From Monocercomonoides exilis (lineage: Eukaryota > Preaxostyla > Oxymonadida > Polymastigidae), in assembly GCA_001643675.2 (NCBI GenBank), contig LSRY02000008.1:1003501-1067500 (forward strand): a DNA stretch of 64,000 nt. Reading direction: 5' to 3'. How positions within the stretch are numbered: position 1 is the first letter of the stretch; the number at the start of each line of letters is the position of its first letter. The notes beneath the pieces are model-generated. The model was not told where the DNA came from. It made no database searches and was given only the letters and a program-made list of their open reading frames with translations. Of this stretch, positions 44,903-57,768 are shown in pieces. The position numbers and the translations under genes were made by a program.

Positions 44903-46542
44903 GTGTTTGTCATATTTGCATTGAATTCATCATTTAAGATGCTTTCAATGAATCAGCTGATTAACTGGTTTCTCAATAAAGGCTCTTCAACGGCCTATCG
45001 AAATGCATGGTTATTCTTTCTTTCTTTCTTTTGAAGTGACTTTCTAACTTTCTGCAAACACTCGGATATTCTTCAAATAAGAATCATTTTGATAACCTTT
45101 CTATTCATCTTCAATAATTTTTTTTTCATTTTGTATGAAATTTAAGCGATTCATTTCATTTCAACACTTTTATTTTTTTAATTTTTTTTTTTTTTTTGTC
45201 TGAAAATTTACCAGTCTCATTTTTATTTGATTTTGCAAATAATGAAAGAAAATCTCAATTCAAATCACTTGTTTTCTTTTTATTTTTCTTTTTATTTTTT
45301 CTTTTTTTCAATTTACCAATGCGACTGAAAATTCACTTGGGCATTTTGAAAATGAAATGAGCATTTCTGTGATTTGGAGTTGAGAGAACTGTTGTTTTTG
45401 GTTGTTGTGCTTTGACGATTTTGTTGCAGCCATTTTGATCGGATTCAACAGTTGCAATTCAGTTAATAATTGGCTCATATTTGTTCATTTTTGGGAATTG
45501 AAAGTGTTTCGTTGCTGTCTTGAAAAAAACACAGAATATTCACAAAGGCAACACCTGTTTTGACATTCAGATGTTTCATTTGAAATCACACGAAGTGACG
45601 ATTTTGAGAAAGACATTACAAATATCTGTTTGTGTCACATTAATGATTTATTAAAAAAAAGCTTCGAAGAAATATTCATTTTTATATCTCATTAACAAAT
45701 CACGTTACACAACAAAATGTGTGAAAAAAATAAAATTGATTATTAAAAAAGGAAATCATTTTGTGAAATAGACTCCATTGGCGTTGTTGAAAACTCATTT
45801 ATTGAAGTGTGAGAAATTCTCTTCAAACACATCTGAATGACAAAAATCGGAGTTCCGATTGAATACTGTCTCTTTCGAATTGTGGAAGAAGGCAAACAGA
45901 TGAAGAGAAGAAAACCTCGAGGAGAGAGCGTGAATAATTCCATGAAGAAGACTCATGAACTGTTTGAGAAGGTCATTATGGAAATACCATTTAAGAAAGG
46001 AGAAAAATAAATGGATCGTACACAATCTTCTGAACATCTTTTCTGCTGAAGAAGGTTCAGCTAAATGCATTCAAGGCAAGAGGTTCAGACATGATTCTTT
46101 CAATCTGAATGGGAAGATATAAAAATTTGAATGAAAAATCTGTCTCAAATTCAGTTATTATTGTTTGGAAAAGATAAGAAAGCAAAGAAGAACGCTTGTA
46201 TTTTGTCTCTTTTAATTGCGAAGAAGCATGAATGAGAGCGTCAAATGTCTTCAGTTCAATCGAGAAAGAAACAGGATCAAAAACACATCAATGTCTTTGT
46301 GCATTTGTTTTTATACTAATATTTTTCATTTGCACAACTCCAAAAAATCATAAATCAACATTGAAGTTCTTTTTTCATAACCCTTTTTCATATCTTTGGC
46401 ATGCATTATTAAACAAAAAGTTTGAAGGAAATAAACGTTATAAAAAAATCAACAAATAAGAACAAAGCCAATAACCAGTCCAAAACTTTAAATAGAAATC
46501 ACAAAAGATGCCAACATCAAACAGAATGTTTCACAAGAACTG
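44903..46542. other. Intergenic segment of the right arm
   Basis: Counterpart of 5607-7230. It contains T- and CTTTTTATTTT-type runs (45170-45310) that differ from the left arm. The stretch 45740-46070 shows the same broken peptide relic (KRRKPRGESVNNSMKKTHE) as the left arm. No intact gene. Confidence 0.6.
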
Positions 46543-49053
46543 TTAAGGACGGATAAACACAGGCGAAGAAAGCGGAGCAAGCCCTGAAGGAGTTTTGTGC
46601 TTCAGATAGAGTGAAGAGTCGAAGCTGAAAGGCGGCTGGAGCTCAGAAACACGAGGCGTTGGAAGGGAAGATGGAGGCAGCTGTGTGGCTGTGGAAGAGT
46701 TGCTGGCAAATTGGCTGCTGAAGCCCTGCGATTGAGCTGAAGTGGCTGGAGAATGAGAAGGAAGAGAAGAAGAAAAAAAGAAAGTGTTTGAGGACGAGCT
46801 TTCAATTGGATAGGATGTAGATGAAATTGATGTTGTTTGTGAAAGAGAACTGGATTTTGAGGAAGGAAAACGTGAGTTGGGTGAAATGAGTGATGGAGAA
46901 TGAGAAGAAGAAGAAGAAGAAGATGATGATAATGATGAAGGAGAAGTGAATGAAGAATTTCGTGCATTCATGTTGCTTGGCGAAGAGTAATGATAACGCA
47001 ATGAGCCAACAGATGATGATGATGATGATGAATAAGAATGACTTGTATTTTCACTTGTCTCATGCGAAGACTCCGAAGGAGTCGAGCGAAATGCATCCAG
47101 CGTCTGGTAAATTGGCACGTTTTGAGAGAAAATGGAAGAAGAAGTTGTTTCAATCAGCTCAAAAAGCGTAGGATCTGGTTGCTTCCAATTCGCCCCCAAC
47201 ATTCCCATCGGCTTCTCTGCCACTTGCCAATTACCATTGAACGCACTTTTTGTTGCATAACTGTCATATCCATCTTCTTTTTCACCTTCTTCTCCTTTTC
47301 CTCCTTCTTCCTCTTCTTCATTATCCTTCTTTTCACACTGCCCCAGCAGCACCCACAGCAGGTCCATTGCCTCGCACACCACACTCCGATACCTCCCTCT
47401 CTTCAGAATCTGCGCCACTGCCTCCACACACCCAGCCTCCACAATCACCCCCGCAGCCTCCTTCCCCAGCAGCCCCACGTTCCTCAGTGCCCTCAGCGCG
47501 TGGCACTGGGCGCTGTGTGCGTCTGCCTGGGCGATGTGGCAGAGGGCGAAGACACACCTCGGCCGAAGGAGGGTGCATGCCTGGGAGGAGGTGCCGGCGC
47601 CAATGTTGCAGGCGAGGAGCGCGGCCTCGTGGTGTAGACAGGACGAGGAGGAGGACAAGTGCGAGGCGAAGACGGCGAAGAAAGAGGGCTGCAGCAGAAG
47701 ACGCTGGATGTCTTCGTCGCTGCCACACGAGAAGTTCACAAAGAAGCGGAATGCCATCACTCGCAGAACAGACACAGAATCACTTTGAATGAAGGGGATG
47801 ATCATTTCATTCGAAATATCATTCAGATTATTGTTATTCATATTCATAGGATATGTCGATGAAAGTTCAAAAATAAATATAAAATAAATAAATAGAACAA
47901 ATAAAGAGAGAAAGAGAAACAAAACAAAAGGATAAGACAAACCTCATCAATTCCACAACCAGCCCAAGGAGCACAGGATCGATGAAGAACTTGTTATTGT
48001 TCGGGTTCTCGTTGATGTTGGCGAGTATTTGCAGACAGCACTCGATGACCGCCTTTTCTGTGGGCAGCTCATCGTTCTTCATTCCTTCATTCTCCATCTT
48101 CTGCTCTCTTCTTCTTCTTCTTCTTTCTCTTTCTCTTCTCTTCTCTTCTTTCGTTCTTCTTCTTCCTCTTCTTCCTCTTCCTCATCATCTTCTTCCTCTC
48201 CTCCTTCTTCCTCTTCTATATTCATCCTCCCTTTCATCTCATCCTCTCTTCTTTCTCCTGCTTTTCCTGTTTTTTCTTCATTCTGCCCAAAATTCATTCC
48301 ATTTTCATTTTCATGTTCATTTTCGCTTTCATTTTCAAACACATTTTCGTCTATCGGCCCAAAAAGTGGACTTTCTCCTCTTTTTGTGTTGTTTTCTTTG
48401 CTTTCTTTGCTTTCTTTGCTTTCTTCACCAACTTCTTCCATTCCATTTTCTTTTCCTTCTTTTCCTTCTTTTCCTTCTTTTCCTTCTTTTCCTTCTTCTT
48501 CTCTTTTTCCTTCATGCTTTCTCAAATTGCCATCTTCAGCTTCATTTTCTTCTTCTGTTCGAACACCAAACAGCCCTCCTTCCACATTAATTCCTCTTCT
48601 TTCTTCTTCCAATTTCTTCTTCCCTTTCTTCTTCTCTCCTTCCTCCTCCTCTTTCTCTTTTTCTCCTTCTCTTCCTTCTCTTCCCTCTCTTCCTCCCTCT
48701 TTCCCTCTTCTCCTCAGCATCCCCTTTGCCGCTCTCCTCATCCGCATTTCCCTCAGCACTTCCTTCACAAACATGGCGGCGTCGAAGAAGAGCTGGTCAG
48801 ACTGAGAGGAAAGCGTCAGCGCTGCCAGAAGCTGAAGGAGATGGGAGGTGGTGGCAGTGACTGGGAATGGCGAGGAGAAGGGCTGGGTGGAGAGATGGGT
48901 GGTGGAGAAGGAGGAAGAGGAGGAAGAGGAGGAAGAGGAGGAAGAGGAGGAAGAGGAGGAAGAGGAGGAAGAGGAGGAAGAGGAGGAAGAGGAGGAAGAG
49001 GAAGAAGAGGGAGAAGAGGGAGAAGAGGGAGAAGAAGATATTATAACAAGCAT
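46543..49053 (-). CDS. Armadillo-like repeat protein, right copy with N-terminal exon
   Basis: The conserved part comprises exon 47943-48097 (MENEGMKNDELPTEK...) and exon 46543-47782, joined in phase over a 160-bp intron: 464 residues, armadillo-like then Ser-rich. Upstream on this arm only, a long open frame (49053 to 48079) begins with a Ser-rich run, then LSTQPFSSPFPVTATTSHLL, QLLAALTLSSQSDQLFFDAA and MFVKEVLREMRMRRAAKGML, helical and armadillo-compatible. It then becomes a Glu/Lys/Gly-rich linker. The two parts are in different frames at the GAAGAA tract (48110-48200). Either an unrecognised intron ending at GAGAGCAG or an indel in the repeat separates them; I cannot decide. This arm is likely the ancestral locus, since the left arm lacks this exon. 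Confidence 0.6.
48905..49036 (+). repeat. GGAGGAAGA simple repeat
   Basis: Purine-only units encoding the poly-Ser start of the minus-strand frame. Similar to 16010-16130. Confidence 0.85.
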
Positions 49054-50339
49054 TCGCAATAGGTTGAACTTTCTAAACAGAAAATATTATTATTTAATGA
49101 AATTATCAATGGATATTAGAGATTATTTTGTGAAAATCTGATAGAGAGAAATGTTTAATATTTTGTAATTCAAAAATGTTTTTTTTTTTTAATTGGTTGA
49201 TGATTCTTCAAAACTTTGGAATTATTTTATTATTTTCACAAAAATGATTCACAATATTATCTGTTTTTGATCATTCTGTAAATGTTTGAGTGAATGAGAT
49301 GATATTTATTCTGTAAATCAAAAATTTTATTTATTTTTTCTTTTAGCGTCATATCACAATTCGACATATCTTAAGTAAGTGTCATATCTTTATTTTTATC
49401 ATTTCACAAAGAAATTAAATATAATCTGATTGTTTGCGTTTTGAATACATGATGTTGAACGTTTTAAGAATGCTTTATCAGAAAGATGGAATTGGAGTTG
49501 GCATAATGATACTTAATGGTATTCACTGAAATCGAAAAAAAACTACATAACATGTTGACAACTATTATATTATTGATTTTTATGCTAATGATTTTGCGCG
49601 GAAATGTTTTCTCATGAAATCGAAATAATGAGAAAATTCTTTTTTTTCAAATAATTAATGGGACATTAGATGGAATTGGAATAAGAAAATTTTATTGAAA
49701 TAAAAATAATAATTCGAATAACCAAAGTTTATTCCAGATAACACCAGTTTATTCGAATAAAAAAAAAATAATTCCAGAAAGACCAAGTTTATTCCAATTA
49801 ATCCCTCAACAAAATTTTAATGATCCTTTTTGTCGATTCGAATGTGCTGAAAAATCAGAACATTTTTTGACAAATAAATAATATTTATTCATCGAAATGC
49901 AATTCAGAAAATTTATTATCTAACAGTTATGGTCTCAAACAATCAAAAGAAATACCGAGAATTTGCGCCAAAGGATTGGAGATAGAATGGAATGACAATA
50001 AATTCTGCAAAACCTTTAACAATATATTTATCAAAAAATGAATAGAACTGGTGATATGCAATATTTGAAGGGTTTCACACAATGAAAGAAGAAGCTTTAA
50101 TGATGCGAGGAAAGAAAGAATAATCAATTAAACTTAACGAATAATCAATTTACAGAATTGCATAAAATTCAAAGTTCATAGCGATTCACAGAGAAAAGTC
50201 TTCTTCAAGGAAAATTTCAGATAACACAATTTATGTTGGAACAGAAAACGGAAAAGAGGAAAGAACGCATGTGCGAGTGCATAATCGCTTCGTATACGCT
50301 CATGTTCAGGTGATAGGCAGGCGCAATTTTAGGCATACC
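49054..50339. other. AT-rich intergenic with inverted-repeat terminus
   Basis: No gene seen. 49675-49800 holds the TTCGAATAA/TTTATTCC repeat described separately. 49920-50130 has a short open minus frame without support. Confidence 0.5.
49675..49800. repeat. TTCGAATAA/TTTATTCC repeat, left member of an inverted pair
   Basis: Contains TTTTATTGAAATAAAAATAA, TTCGAATAACCAAAGTTTATTC, CCAGTTTATTCGAATAA and CCAAGTTTATTCCAATTAAT. The reverse complement of 52365-52480 has GGTTTTATTCGAATTAAAAT, CAAATAATCAAAGTTTATTC and AATTGGAATAAACTCTAGC in a comparable order. Confidence 0.6.
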
Positions 50340-51830
50340 AATCTACTATTCTAATTTTCAATCGTTATTGTTTTTTCAACTTCTTCCACGATTGCAGGAG
50401 CAATACTTTCACTCCATATGGCAACGATGTGCATTTTTAAAATTATTTCTATCTCTCTTCATTAAATAACCCGTTTTATGAGTCATATTCAACGAATAGT
50501 TATGAGAAGAGAGTGTGCTTTTATAATAATAGTTATCGGCACATAGAAAAGAAGGATTGGCTGAAGGACGGGATGAAAAATTGGTTTTTCTGGGGTGTGT
50601 GGAAACGATTCGAGCTATCTGTGAAGGATGACCGAAACAGATACATTTAAGATAGCGGATCAAGTGGGGATCGATTATAATGCAACAAAAAACCCATCAC
50701 TACAAGCATTTGCGGAGAAACTCTGGAAGCAGCATTAAGCACACAGGAGAAGAGAACAGCTTACGTACCATCTTCACAGCCTCGTTTTTATTTCTTGACC
50801 ATTTCATTGTATGGATAGGACAAGACAAACACTTCTCTTTGGGAAAAGTGAAAGATGTTATTGTTGCCTCTCCTCAGAAATTTCTGACACCTCTAACTTT
50901 TGACACATCTTCTTGTTCCTCCTTCTTTTCTTCATTGTTTTCTTCTTTTTCTTCTTATTCTCCTCCTATTTCATTATTCTCTTCTTCATCATCATCGTTA
51001 TCAATGCATACTGCAGCTTCGCTGAATGTGCATTTGGATTTCCTTCTTCTTCCACGTCAGAACATCCCACCCTGCTTTAGATCATTGTTCGGCTTCCGCG
51101 CTCCGGCTGTGCTGAACGGAGTGAATGAGGTGAATGGGCATCGAATGAGAAATGGCGGTGGAAGAGGGAAGGAGCTTCAAGGTACATTGCGTTCATCTGC
51201 TCGCTTTATGACACCTCCAAGAAGCGAAGAGAGAGGAGTTCAAATTCAAATGGAAGAGGCAAAGAAGGCGGATTTCAGAAGCAAATTGAGCTTTGAGCAG
51301 AGGATAGGGAGATAGCAGGAAGAGCCAAAGACGAAGAAGAGGACGAAAGAGAAAGACGAGTTTTGCACATTTCAAGTTGACGCTTTCGCCCAAGGCTTGC
51401 ACAGGCACAACGGAAAGAAGGCGGAGAGAAGAGTGGAGGGGATGATGATGATGAATAGCAGCGGACATTTTTTCTCGTTCTGCAGCACACTCTTATCTGC
51501 TCGGCTGTATACTCAAAACATCACAGATTCCTCAACATTTGCCATCACTCCTTTTTCTCCCTTTTTGCACACACAATTGTCTGCACCTTCTGTTCTTGTT
51601 GGTACTCCACAGAAGCTCCTCACTCCTTCATCTCCAGCTTCCTACTCCTCTTCACTCACACAGAAATCCCTCTTCAAATCTTACACAAGCTCCGCCTATT
51701 TATCGAACATATCTTCATTTTCCTCTCTTTCATTTTCCGCCGCAAAGCATTCATTCATTGGGTTCTATCGTTCTCGAAATGCTGCAGTAACAAAATTGCA
51801 AGGAATCTTATAAAGCCAGTGAGATAGCAG
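50340..51830 (+). pseudogene. Decayed Ser-rich gene within the inverted pair
   Basis: Plus-strand coding traces in changing frames: EQYFHSIWQRCAFLK (50400), YEKRVCFYNNSYRHIEKKDW and MKNWFFWGVWKRFELSVKDD (50500-50630). Then KRTAYVPSSQPRFYFLT in one frame, shifting to DKHFSLGKVKDVIVASPQKF (50825) and a Ser-rich run. LNGVNEVNGHRMRNGGGRG (51110), RFMTPPRSEERGVQIQMEE, DEFCTFQVDAFAQGLHRHNG (51355) and a Ser-rich end at 51813 follow. Stops at 50440, 50650, 50710 and 51313 break it. Family not recognised. Confidence 0.45.
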
Positions 51831-52364
51831 ATAGCGGATGATGATGAGAAGTCATTCCCTTGGTGCAAATGGAATGACTCAAAAATAACTGGAACATCAT
51901 TATCTGCAACTGATAGAGTTTCAAGTGGAGGTGCGAATAACATGTATAATCAGGTATCTGTAACAATTTCATTTATATATTTTTCCTTTTGCAATTCGAT
52001 ATTGTTTTTGGTTTCTTTTTAACCTGTTTGATCATAAATGTGAAATGTTGATGGAAAAATAACAAAAAAGAATTAACAAACGTTGTGAAATGATCAATTA
52101 TATTTTGTTACTAACTACAAGTCTATTTTGATTGCATTTATTATTTGTGAATTGAAGAATATAATATGTCATCGTTCATTTTTTAAATACAAAACAGAAT
52201 TTATTGATCGCAATACATGTTAAACAAATCTCATCAATTAAAATGTTTTTAAATATCAATGGATAATTATAATTGATTTTTTAGTGCTGTTTAAGAAAAT
52301 GATTCAAGTGAATTTTTTTGTATACCACAATACATTTTTTTCAAAAAAAGTTATTCCGAAAAGC

Positions 52365-52480
52365 TAGAGTTTATTCCAATTAATTTTTTTTATTCCAATA
52401 AAAATAATTTATTCCGAATAAACTTTGATTATTTGAATAAGTTATTTTAATTCGAATAAAACCTTTCTATTCTCATTGTA
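52365..52480. repeat. TTCGAATAA/TTTATTCC repeat, right member of an inverted pair
   Basis: See 49675-49800. Here ATTCCGAATAAACTTTGATT and TTAATTCGAATAAAACC lie in inverted order. Together they bracket about 2.8 kb. Confidence 0.6.
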
Positions 52481-52509
52481 TCTATTATCAAAAAATCAAA
52501 ATTGGAAAA

Positions 52510-52630
52510 AAATATGGGGCGAAATTTTTTAATTAATTAAAAAAATCATGTTTTGTTTCAAACTTATTCTGCACACATATCACAATGTGTATAACATTAT
52601 TATGCAGAAAAATATTAGAAATGGAATTTA
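52510..52630 (+). repeat. Dispersed AT-rich repeat, copy 2
   Basis: Partner of 18930-19075, same orientation. Confidence 0.55.
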
Positions 52631-53994
52631 TAATTATAATTTATTTAAATATTTGAAAACAAGCGTGATATTTTAAGAAATAACAGAAAAAGACATGCAA
52701 AAGGTGTGTTTATGATTTTTGCCTTTGTATTTAAATGCGTTGAATGTGAATAAAAGTTTCATAGTATTGTCAATGTTACGGGCACTGATTTCAAATGAAC
52801 GGTAAATATTAACGCGTAATTATTGTATCTGCTTTCGGATAACTTAGCCTTTGCGAAAAGAGATTTTTTTGATTTATGTGTCGGTCGAAGATGATGTGCA
52901 ATGTCGAGATCGCTTTTTTTCGATTTTTTCACTGTATTAGGAAATTTTGGTGACTTTTTAATATTTTTGTCATTATTAATTTTTAATTATAAAATTTAAA
53001 AATAACTTATTTCAAGTATTTATTTTTTTCGTATTAAAGCACCATAATTACAAAATTGATCTTTTTATTGTTCGAGAAATAATCCTTTCTGGCTGTATTT
53101 TTGAGTACACTCGTATCAGATGAATGGCATTTTCAAATTATAAGCATTCTAAACAAATGTGTGAGATTTTAACTTTTTGAATCTTAAAACTGGCTAAAAA
53201 GTTATAAAGTGAAATAAATTAATCATTAACTTTTTGTTCTTTATTTTACAAATGAATTCAACTTCAGATTTAACTTTTTCCAACTTCAAGAAATCAGCAC
53301 GCTGTTATATTGGAATTTCTCGATTTTATATTTTCCGCATTATATCAAAGATTGGTTTGAGAATAAAGAATGCACAAATAACGTTTTTGAAATCAATATT
53401 TCTCTCTATCAAATTGTTGAATATTTTAATTTTTGTATTTGTGTTTAAAAAAATGAACTTTCAAAGATATTTCAGAAAAATGGTTTTTTTTAATTGCTAA
53501 ATAAACTTATGTTTTCGAAGTTTGAAAACTCTTTTCAAATAAAGTTTCTTGTCATTTCGATGATAATAAAACAAAAAACAAGAATTATATATAGACTTTG
53601 AACTCAACAAATCTTTTCGAATGCAAAAAATCCTTAATAAATATAACTATTTTTTCAACCTTGTTACTCAGAATTTAATGTGTTCAAAAAGTTGTTTCAA
53701 CATTGAATTGAAGTTTTGAAAAGCGACTAATATAATTGTGATTTGTGAAAGGTTTTTATATGAGTTGAACTGTGATATTTGTATTTTTGTTTCGAATTAA
53801 TCAGATTGTTGGAAAAGGAGGAGATGCATGATTTCGATAAATGAGATTGAACTTGAAAAAGGAATGAGCGTTTCATCAACTCAGAATATTGAAAAAAACA
53901 GCCAAACAAAAAATTGAATCCCTGTGTTAAAAGTTTATGACCGTTAATTTTCGAGCACATAAATGAATGATACAAGGATGGAGTAAGTGCTTAG

Positions 53995-56900
53995 GGCTCA
54001 TTTGATAATTCCATAAAACGCATTTTTGATGAGTGTGCAATGAACAGTTACAAAAGTGCTTATAGCACAGAAAAAGGAGGGATGAAAGTTGTGGTGAAGA
54101 TCGAAGAATCATTTTTGAAAAATAAATGATAGCTCTTTTTCGATTTGCAAGTGCTCGACGGAATCAGAGCGTAGCGGAGGGCTGTTCATCAATGGAGCCA
54201 AGGATGATGTGAATTATGAAGGCGACACCAAGATTATGTCTCTGAATTTCAACATCGTGAACATCATGTTTTATTCGAATGAGGCACATGAAGGGAATGA
54301 TATATTCATCAAATGCTACTCGATTGCAAAACAGATCAACGAAACACTGTTCACTTTGAACTACAACCAGGAGTCATTGAACTCAGACAACTCCATCTGC
54401 GGATGCGATTCAAAAGGAATTGCTAACATGGATCTGATTCCGCTGATCACTTGCTTTAAAAGCCTTCAGGTGTTTTTGAATGCAGGAGGAGTGGATGGCA
54501 GACGATGCGGGGCGCAGAGCAGTCCATGCAGCAGCATCAACTGCGCGGTTGATCACATTCAGGAAGGAGTGATGAATGCGATTCTGATTGACGGAGAAGG
54601 AGTGGTTTCAGGAGAATGTGTGATTGGAGATCTGAATGTGAATTCATACAAAAAGACACAGGCGATTGTGAAGCTGAAATCTAAGATTGAGAAATCGGCA
54701 GAGAAGGATTGCATCATGGAGTTTATAAACGAAAGCGCTGTGGAGAGATGCTCATTCGAGTTTGAAGATACGTTTGTGGCGACTCACAGCTACATAATGA
54801 AAGTGAAGAATGGATCAACAGAGATCCATAAATGCGAGTTCTACTCATCAGCAACAGTAGAAGACATGAAGCTGAACAGTTCGGTTGTGAGCGTGGAAAG
54901 CGGAGAGCTGAGGATATTTGATTCAGCATTTAGAGATTTGCATTCAGCAGGATCGGTGCTATTATTCAACAGAGAATCGAATGTGACGCTGCTTGAAACA
55001 AGCATTTCAAATATCAAAAGTGAGGGAGATGTTGTGAGTGTTGGGGGTAAAGCGAAAGTGGTGATGAAGATCATGACGATAGAGAATGTGAGTGTAGCAT
55101 CAGAAAGATGTGTTGTTGCGATGGAAGATGCAGAACAGGAGGTGAGTGTGCTGAACTGCTCGTTTGGGAAACGCGTGAATTCGGTGGAGAAGGGAAGCAT
55201 GATGCAGATAAGACGATCCAAGGAAGTGAAGGTTGAGATATGTGTGTTTGATGGAGAAAAAGAGGAGAAAGAAGCAGAGACAGTGAACGAAGAAAACAAG
55301 TGGAAAGAAGGATTGTGCGAATGGAGCGGCTCGTTGATTGACATTGAAAACAGCAATGTGGAGATGAAGGAGACAACGGTTATGAAGAGCAAAAATGGAG
55401 GGCTGTGGGTGAGCGGAGGAAGCGTGAAGATTGAAAACAGCAAGTTTGAGAACAACAACCCCTCCATTGAGGGATATCCATCAGCGCGAAGGAATGTGAT
55501 CTGCACAGGGAATTGCGAACTGAATGTCGCGAGCGTGAAAGGAGGAGATGGACTGAAAGATAACTCATCGCTTTGGATATTGGACGAAGGATGTCAATTA
55601 GGAGGGATTGCATCAGAAAGAGGATCATCGTATTTCATCCCGGTTCTGGAAGAAGTGAAGAACTCAACACAGGCGAGTGGGAGCATGGACTTGAACATTC
55701 GCGGGAAGCTGCTTCTTCCGTGCAACTTGTCGCTGAAGATAAGCATGAATGACGGGGATGAAGAGGAAATTGTGAGAAATGGAATTGATAAAGAAGGCTC
55801 TGAGTCAGAGAATGTGATTCATTCAATTATTTCAGGTTCAGAATTGGAGAAAGTGAGAGAAGAGACAGAAGTGTGTGTATGGATTGTGTTTGGGAATGCA
55901 GATGCTTCTTCCTTCACTTCAGCAGCTGTGCTGAGGAACAGGAGTGAAAGTGTTGTAAAAGAAGATGAAAGAATTGTTGAAGGAGAGAAAGAGCGGAAAT
56001 CATTATGGACTATTATTTGTCTGATATTTGTTGTTTTGTTAAAATCTGTTATTGTTTCTATTTGTTGGAGAAAGGCTAAGAATGAAGCGAAAGATATGAG
56101 AGAGATTGTGAATGATACAATGAAGAATGATCCGAAGGCTTTTGAGATGGTGACGATGGAGATGTCGCCTGAGGAGCAGTGGAGGAGAGCTGAGAGGGAG
56201 GCAGAGAAGAAAAATGAAGAAAGAATGAAGAAGAGAGCATATGAGTAAACCTTGGGGCATTCAGAATCATCAGAGCATTTGCTGGCTGAGAGTGGTTCCA
56301 CTGAATATATTCTGGGAAGAGACTCAGACAAGATCCCAGAATGGATGCTTGAGAATGTTGTTGAGAAAGAAGAGGAGGAGGAAACAAGAAAGAGTACTTC
56401 ATCACCATCAATTTCTTCGACATGTTCAACTGATTCAGATTCGACATTTGTTCGTGGAGAAGATCTGTTTCCAACCACCTCATCGATGTCAAACCTTGTG
56501 GATGCAATAGCGTGCTCTTCACCACATGAGAAGCTGATTGTGGATTTGAGGGATTCGCTGTTCATGTTGCTCCATGGGAGGAATAAGACAAAAGAGATGT
56601 CAATTGGGAGCTTGAAGGAAAGAGAGCAGACAGCTGCCCAGATCCTGTTCTGGGTGGCGAATGGGGCACTTCACTCCTTTGATGAAATGCAAAATCCTCT
56701 TCAGTCACTTGTCAATCTAAGTCCGCACATTGTTCTCTTTTCAGAGCATATGGTAATCTGCATTGTGATGCATTCAGACTTATTGTCAGATGATGACTCA
56801 GATTCATCATCCATCTCATCATCAACTGTTGTGACATCTGCCAGTGATGATGATGATGATGATGACTCCCTTCCTTCATCCGCCTTTGAGGATGAAGATA

Positions 56901-57268
56901 GTTTCAAAAAAGAGTGCCTGAGGTGGAAGGCGCCAGAACCGATGATCAACAAGAGCATGGGAGCAACAAAGGAGTTAGCGGCTTTTTTTGAAGGAATGCA
57001 GCTGTGGGAGTGCCTGACACTTTAGATACAGTTTGGTGAGAACAACGCTGTGATTGCAGGAGACAAGATTGAAAAAGGAGAAAGGGCAGATATGATTAAG
57101 ATTGAAAGAAGTTCAATGAAAGAGATTGAGAAATCATGTGTACAGCATTATTCTGAAGGAAGATTGAACTTGAAGGATCAAAAAAGAGAATTTAATGTTC
57201 ATTTGACAAAAGGGATGACAATTCTTACTGTATCAGATGCAATTTGCTTGGAGGAAATAGCAAATTAA
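53995..57268 (+). pseudogene. Pmp-like beta-helix, membrane and pseudokinase surface protein, nonsense-mutated
   Basis: Extracellular part: FDECAMNSYKSAYSTEKGGM and VKIEESFLKNK, then a one-base shift near 54118, then ICKCSTESERSGGLFINGA and CYSIAKQINETLFTLNYN. Next is the module boundary GRRCGAQSSPCSSINCAVDH (about 54505-54560) and many short V/I-rich strands typical of a right-handed parallel beta-helix. A membrane segment (WTIICLIFVVLLKSVIVSIC, about 56005-56065) and basic cytoplasmic helices follow. An in-frame TAA at 56246-56248 is followed in the same frame by HSESSEHLLAESGSTEYILG, then HEKLIVDLRDSLFMLLHGRN, TAAQILFWVANGALHSFDEM and LRWKAPEPMINKSMG (kinase subdomain VIII APE-like). AAFFEGMQLWECLTL ends at a TAG (57023-57025), and the frame continues IQFGENNAVIAGDKIEKGER to 57268. 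The kinase part lacks HRD/DFG, a pseudokinase as is usual for this class. Three lesions make it dead or require readthrough. Confidence 0.75.
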
Positions 57269-57768
57269 AGCAAAATAAAAGCGGAAGCGTACAAAACGGA
57301 TTCATGGAATACGCATGAGATGTTCAACCTGAGACAACTGGAAATAATTTATTAGAGAAGTTAAGGAAATTAGAAGTTTTTCAATCAGTTGAAGGATTAT
57401 AACTTTTTTTGCTGGAATGATCAAAAGTTTTACCAAAGAGAAGATGGAAGATAGATATTAAGAAAAATTGTTGAGGAAGTCAGCATATGTGTGACGTCAT
57501 AAATTGTTAACATATGTTTTTGCAGGGAGATGCTGTTCGTGAGTGAACAGATAAGAGAATGTTCACAATTTTTGTTTGAAAATGCATCATATCAAAAAGT
57601 GAATTCAACTTTAACATCAAAAAAATGTTTGTTTATGAACTTATGGAGATGTGAAGCAAAAAGTGATAATTGTCAAATTTTCAATAAAAGATTTAGCTTT
57701 TTATTTAAAAGCGTTATATGATTCATAACAAAGGAGCATGTTAATTGAACAAAAATGAAAAAAAAAAG
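57269..57768. other. Intergenic between surface-protein pseudogene and hAT element
   Basis: AT-rich. A short frame at 57530-57720 is unsupported. This interval should contain the hAT element's 3' terminus; none was identified. Confidence 0.45.

Larger units (their letters stand above)
41490..48106 (-). repeat. Right arm of large inverted duplication
   Basis: Reverse-complement counterpart of 4031-11708. The inner edge is a GTGT/CACT microsatellite (41497-41546), the outer edge a CTT-rich tract starting at about 48107. Gene content, intergenic sequence and intron positions match the left arm. This arm is shorter by 12 units of the 90-bp repeat and has some extra or different low-complexity tracts (for example near 45170-45300). 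Confidence 0.92.
51831..53989. other. AT-rich intergenic, no gene supported
   Basis: Includes the right member of the inverted pair (52365-52480) and the dispersed repeat copy at 52510-52630. A short frame at 53234-53500 lacks any family feature. Confidence 0.5.

Noticed and set aside
57530-57721. Short plus ORF downstream of the pseudokinase gene
   Set aside because: Sixty-odd residues, no family feature, AT-rich context.
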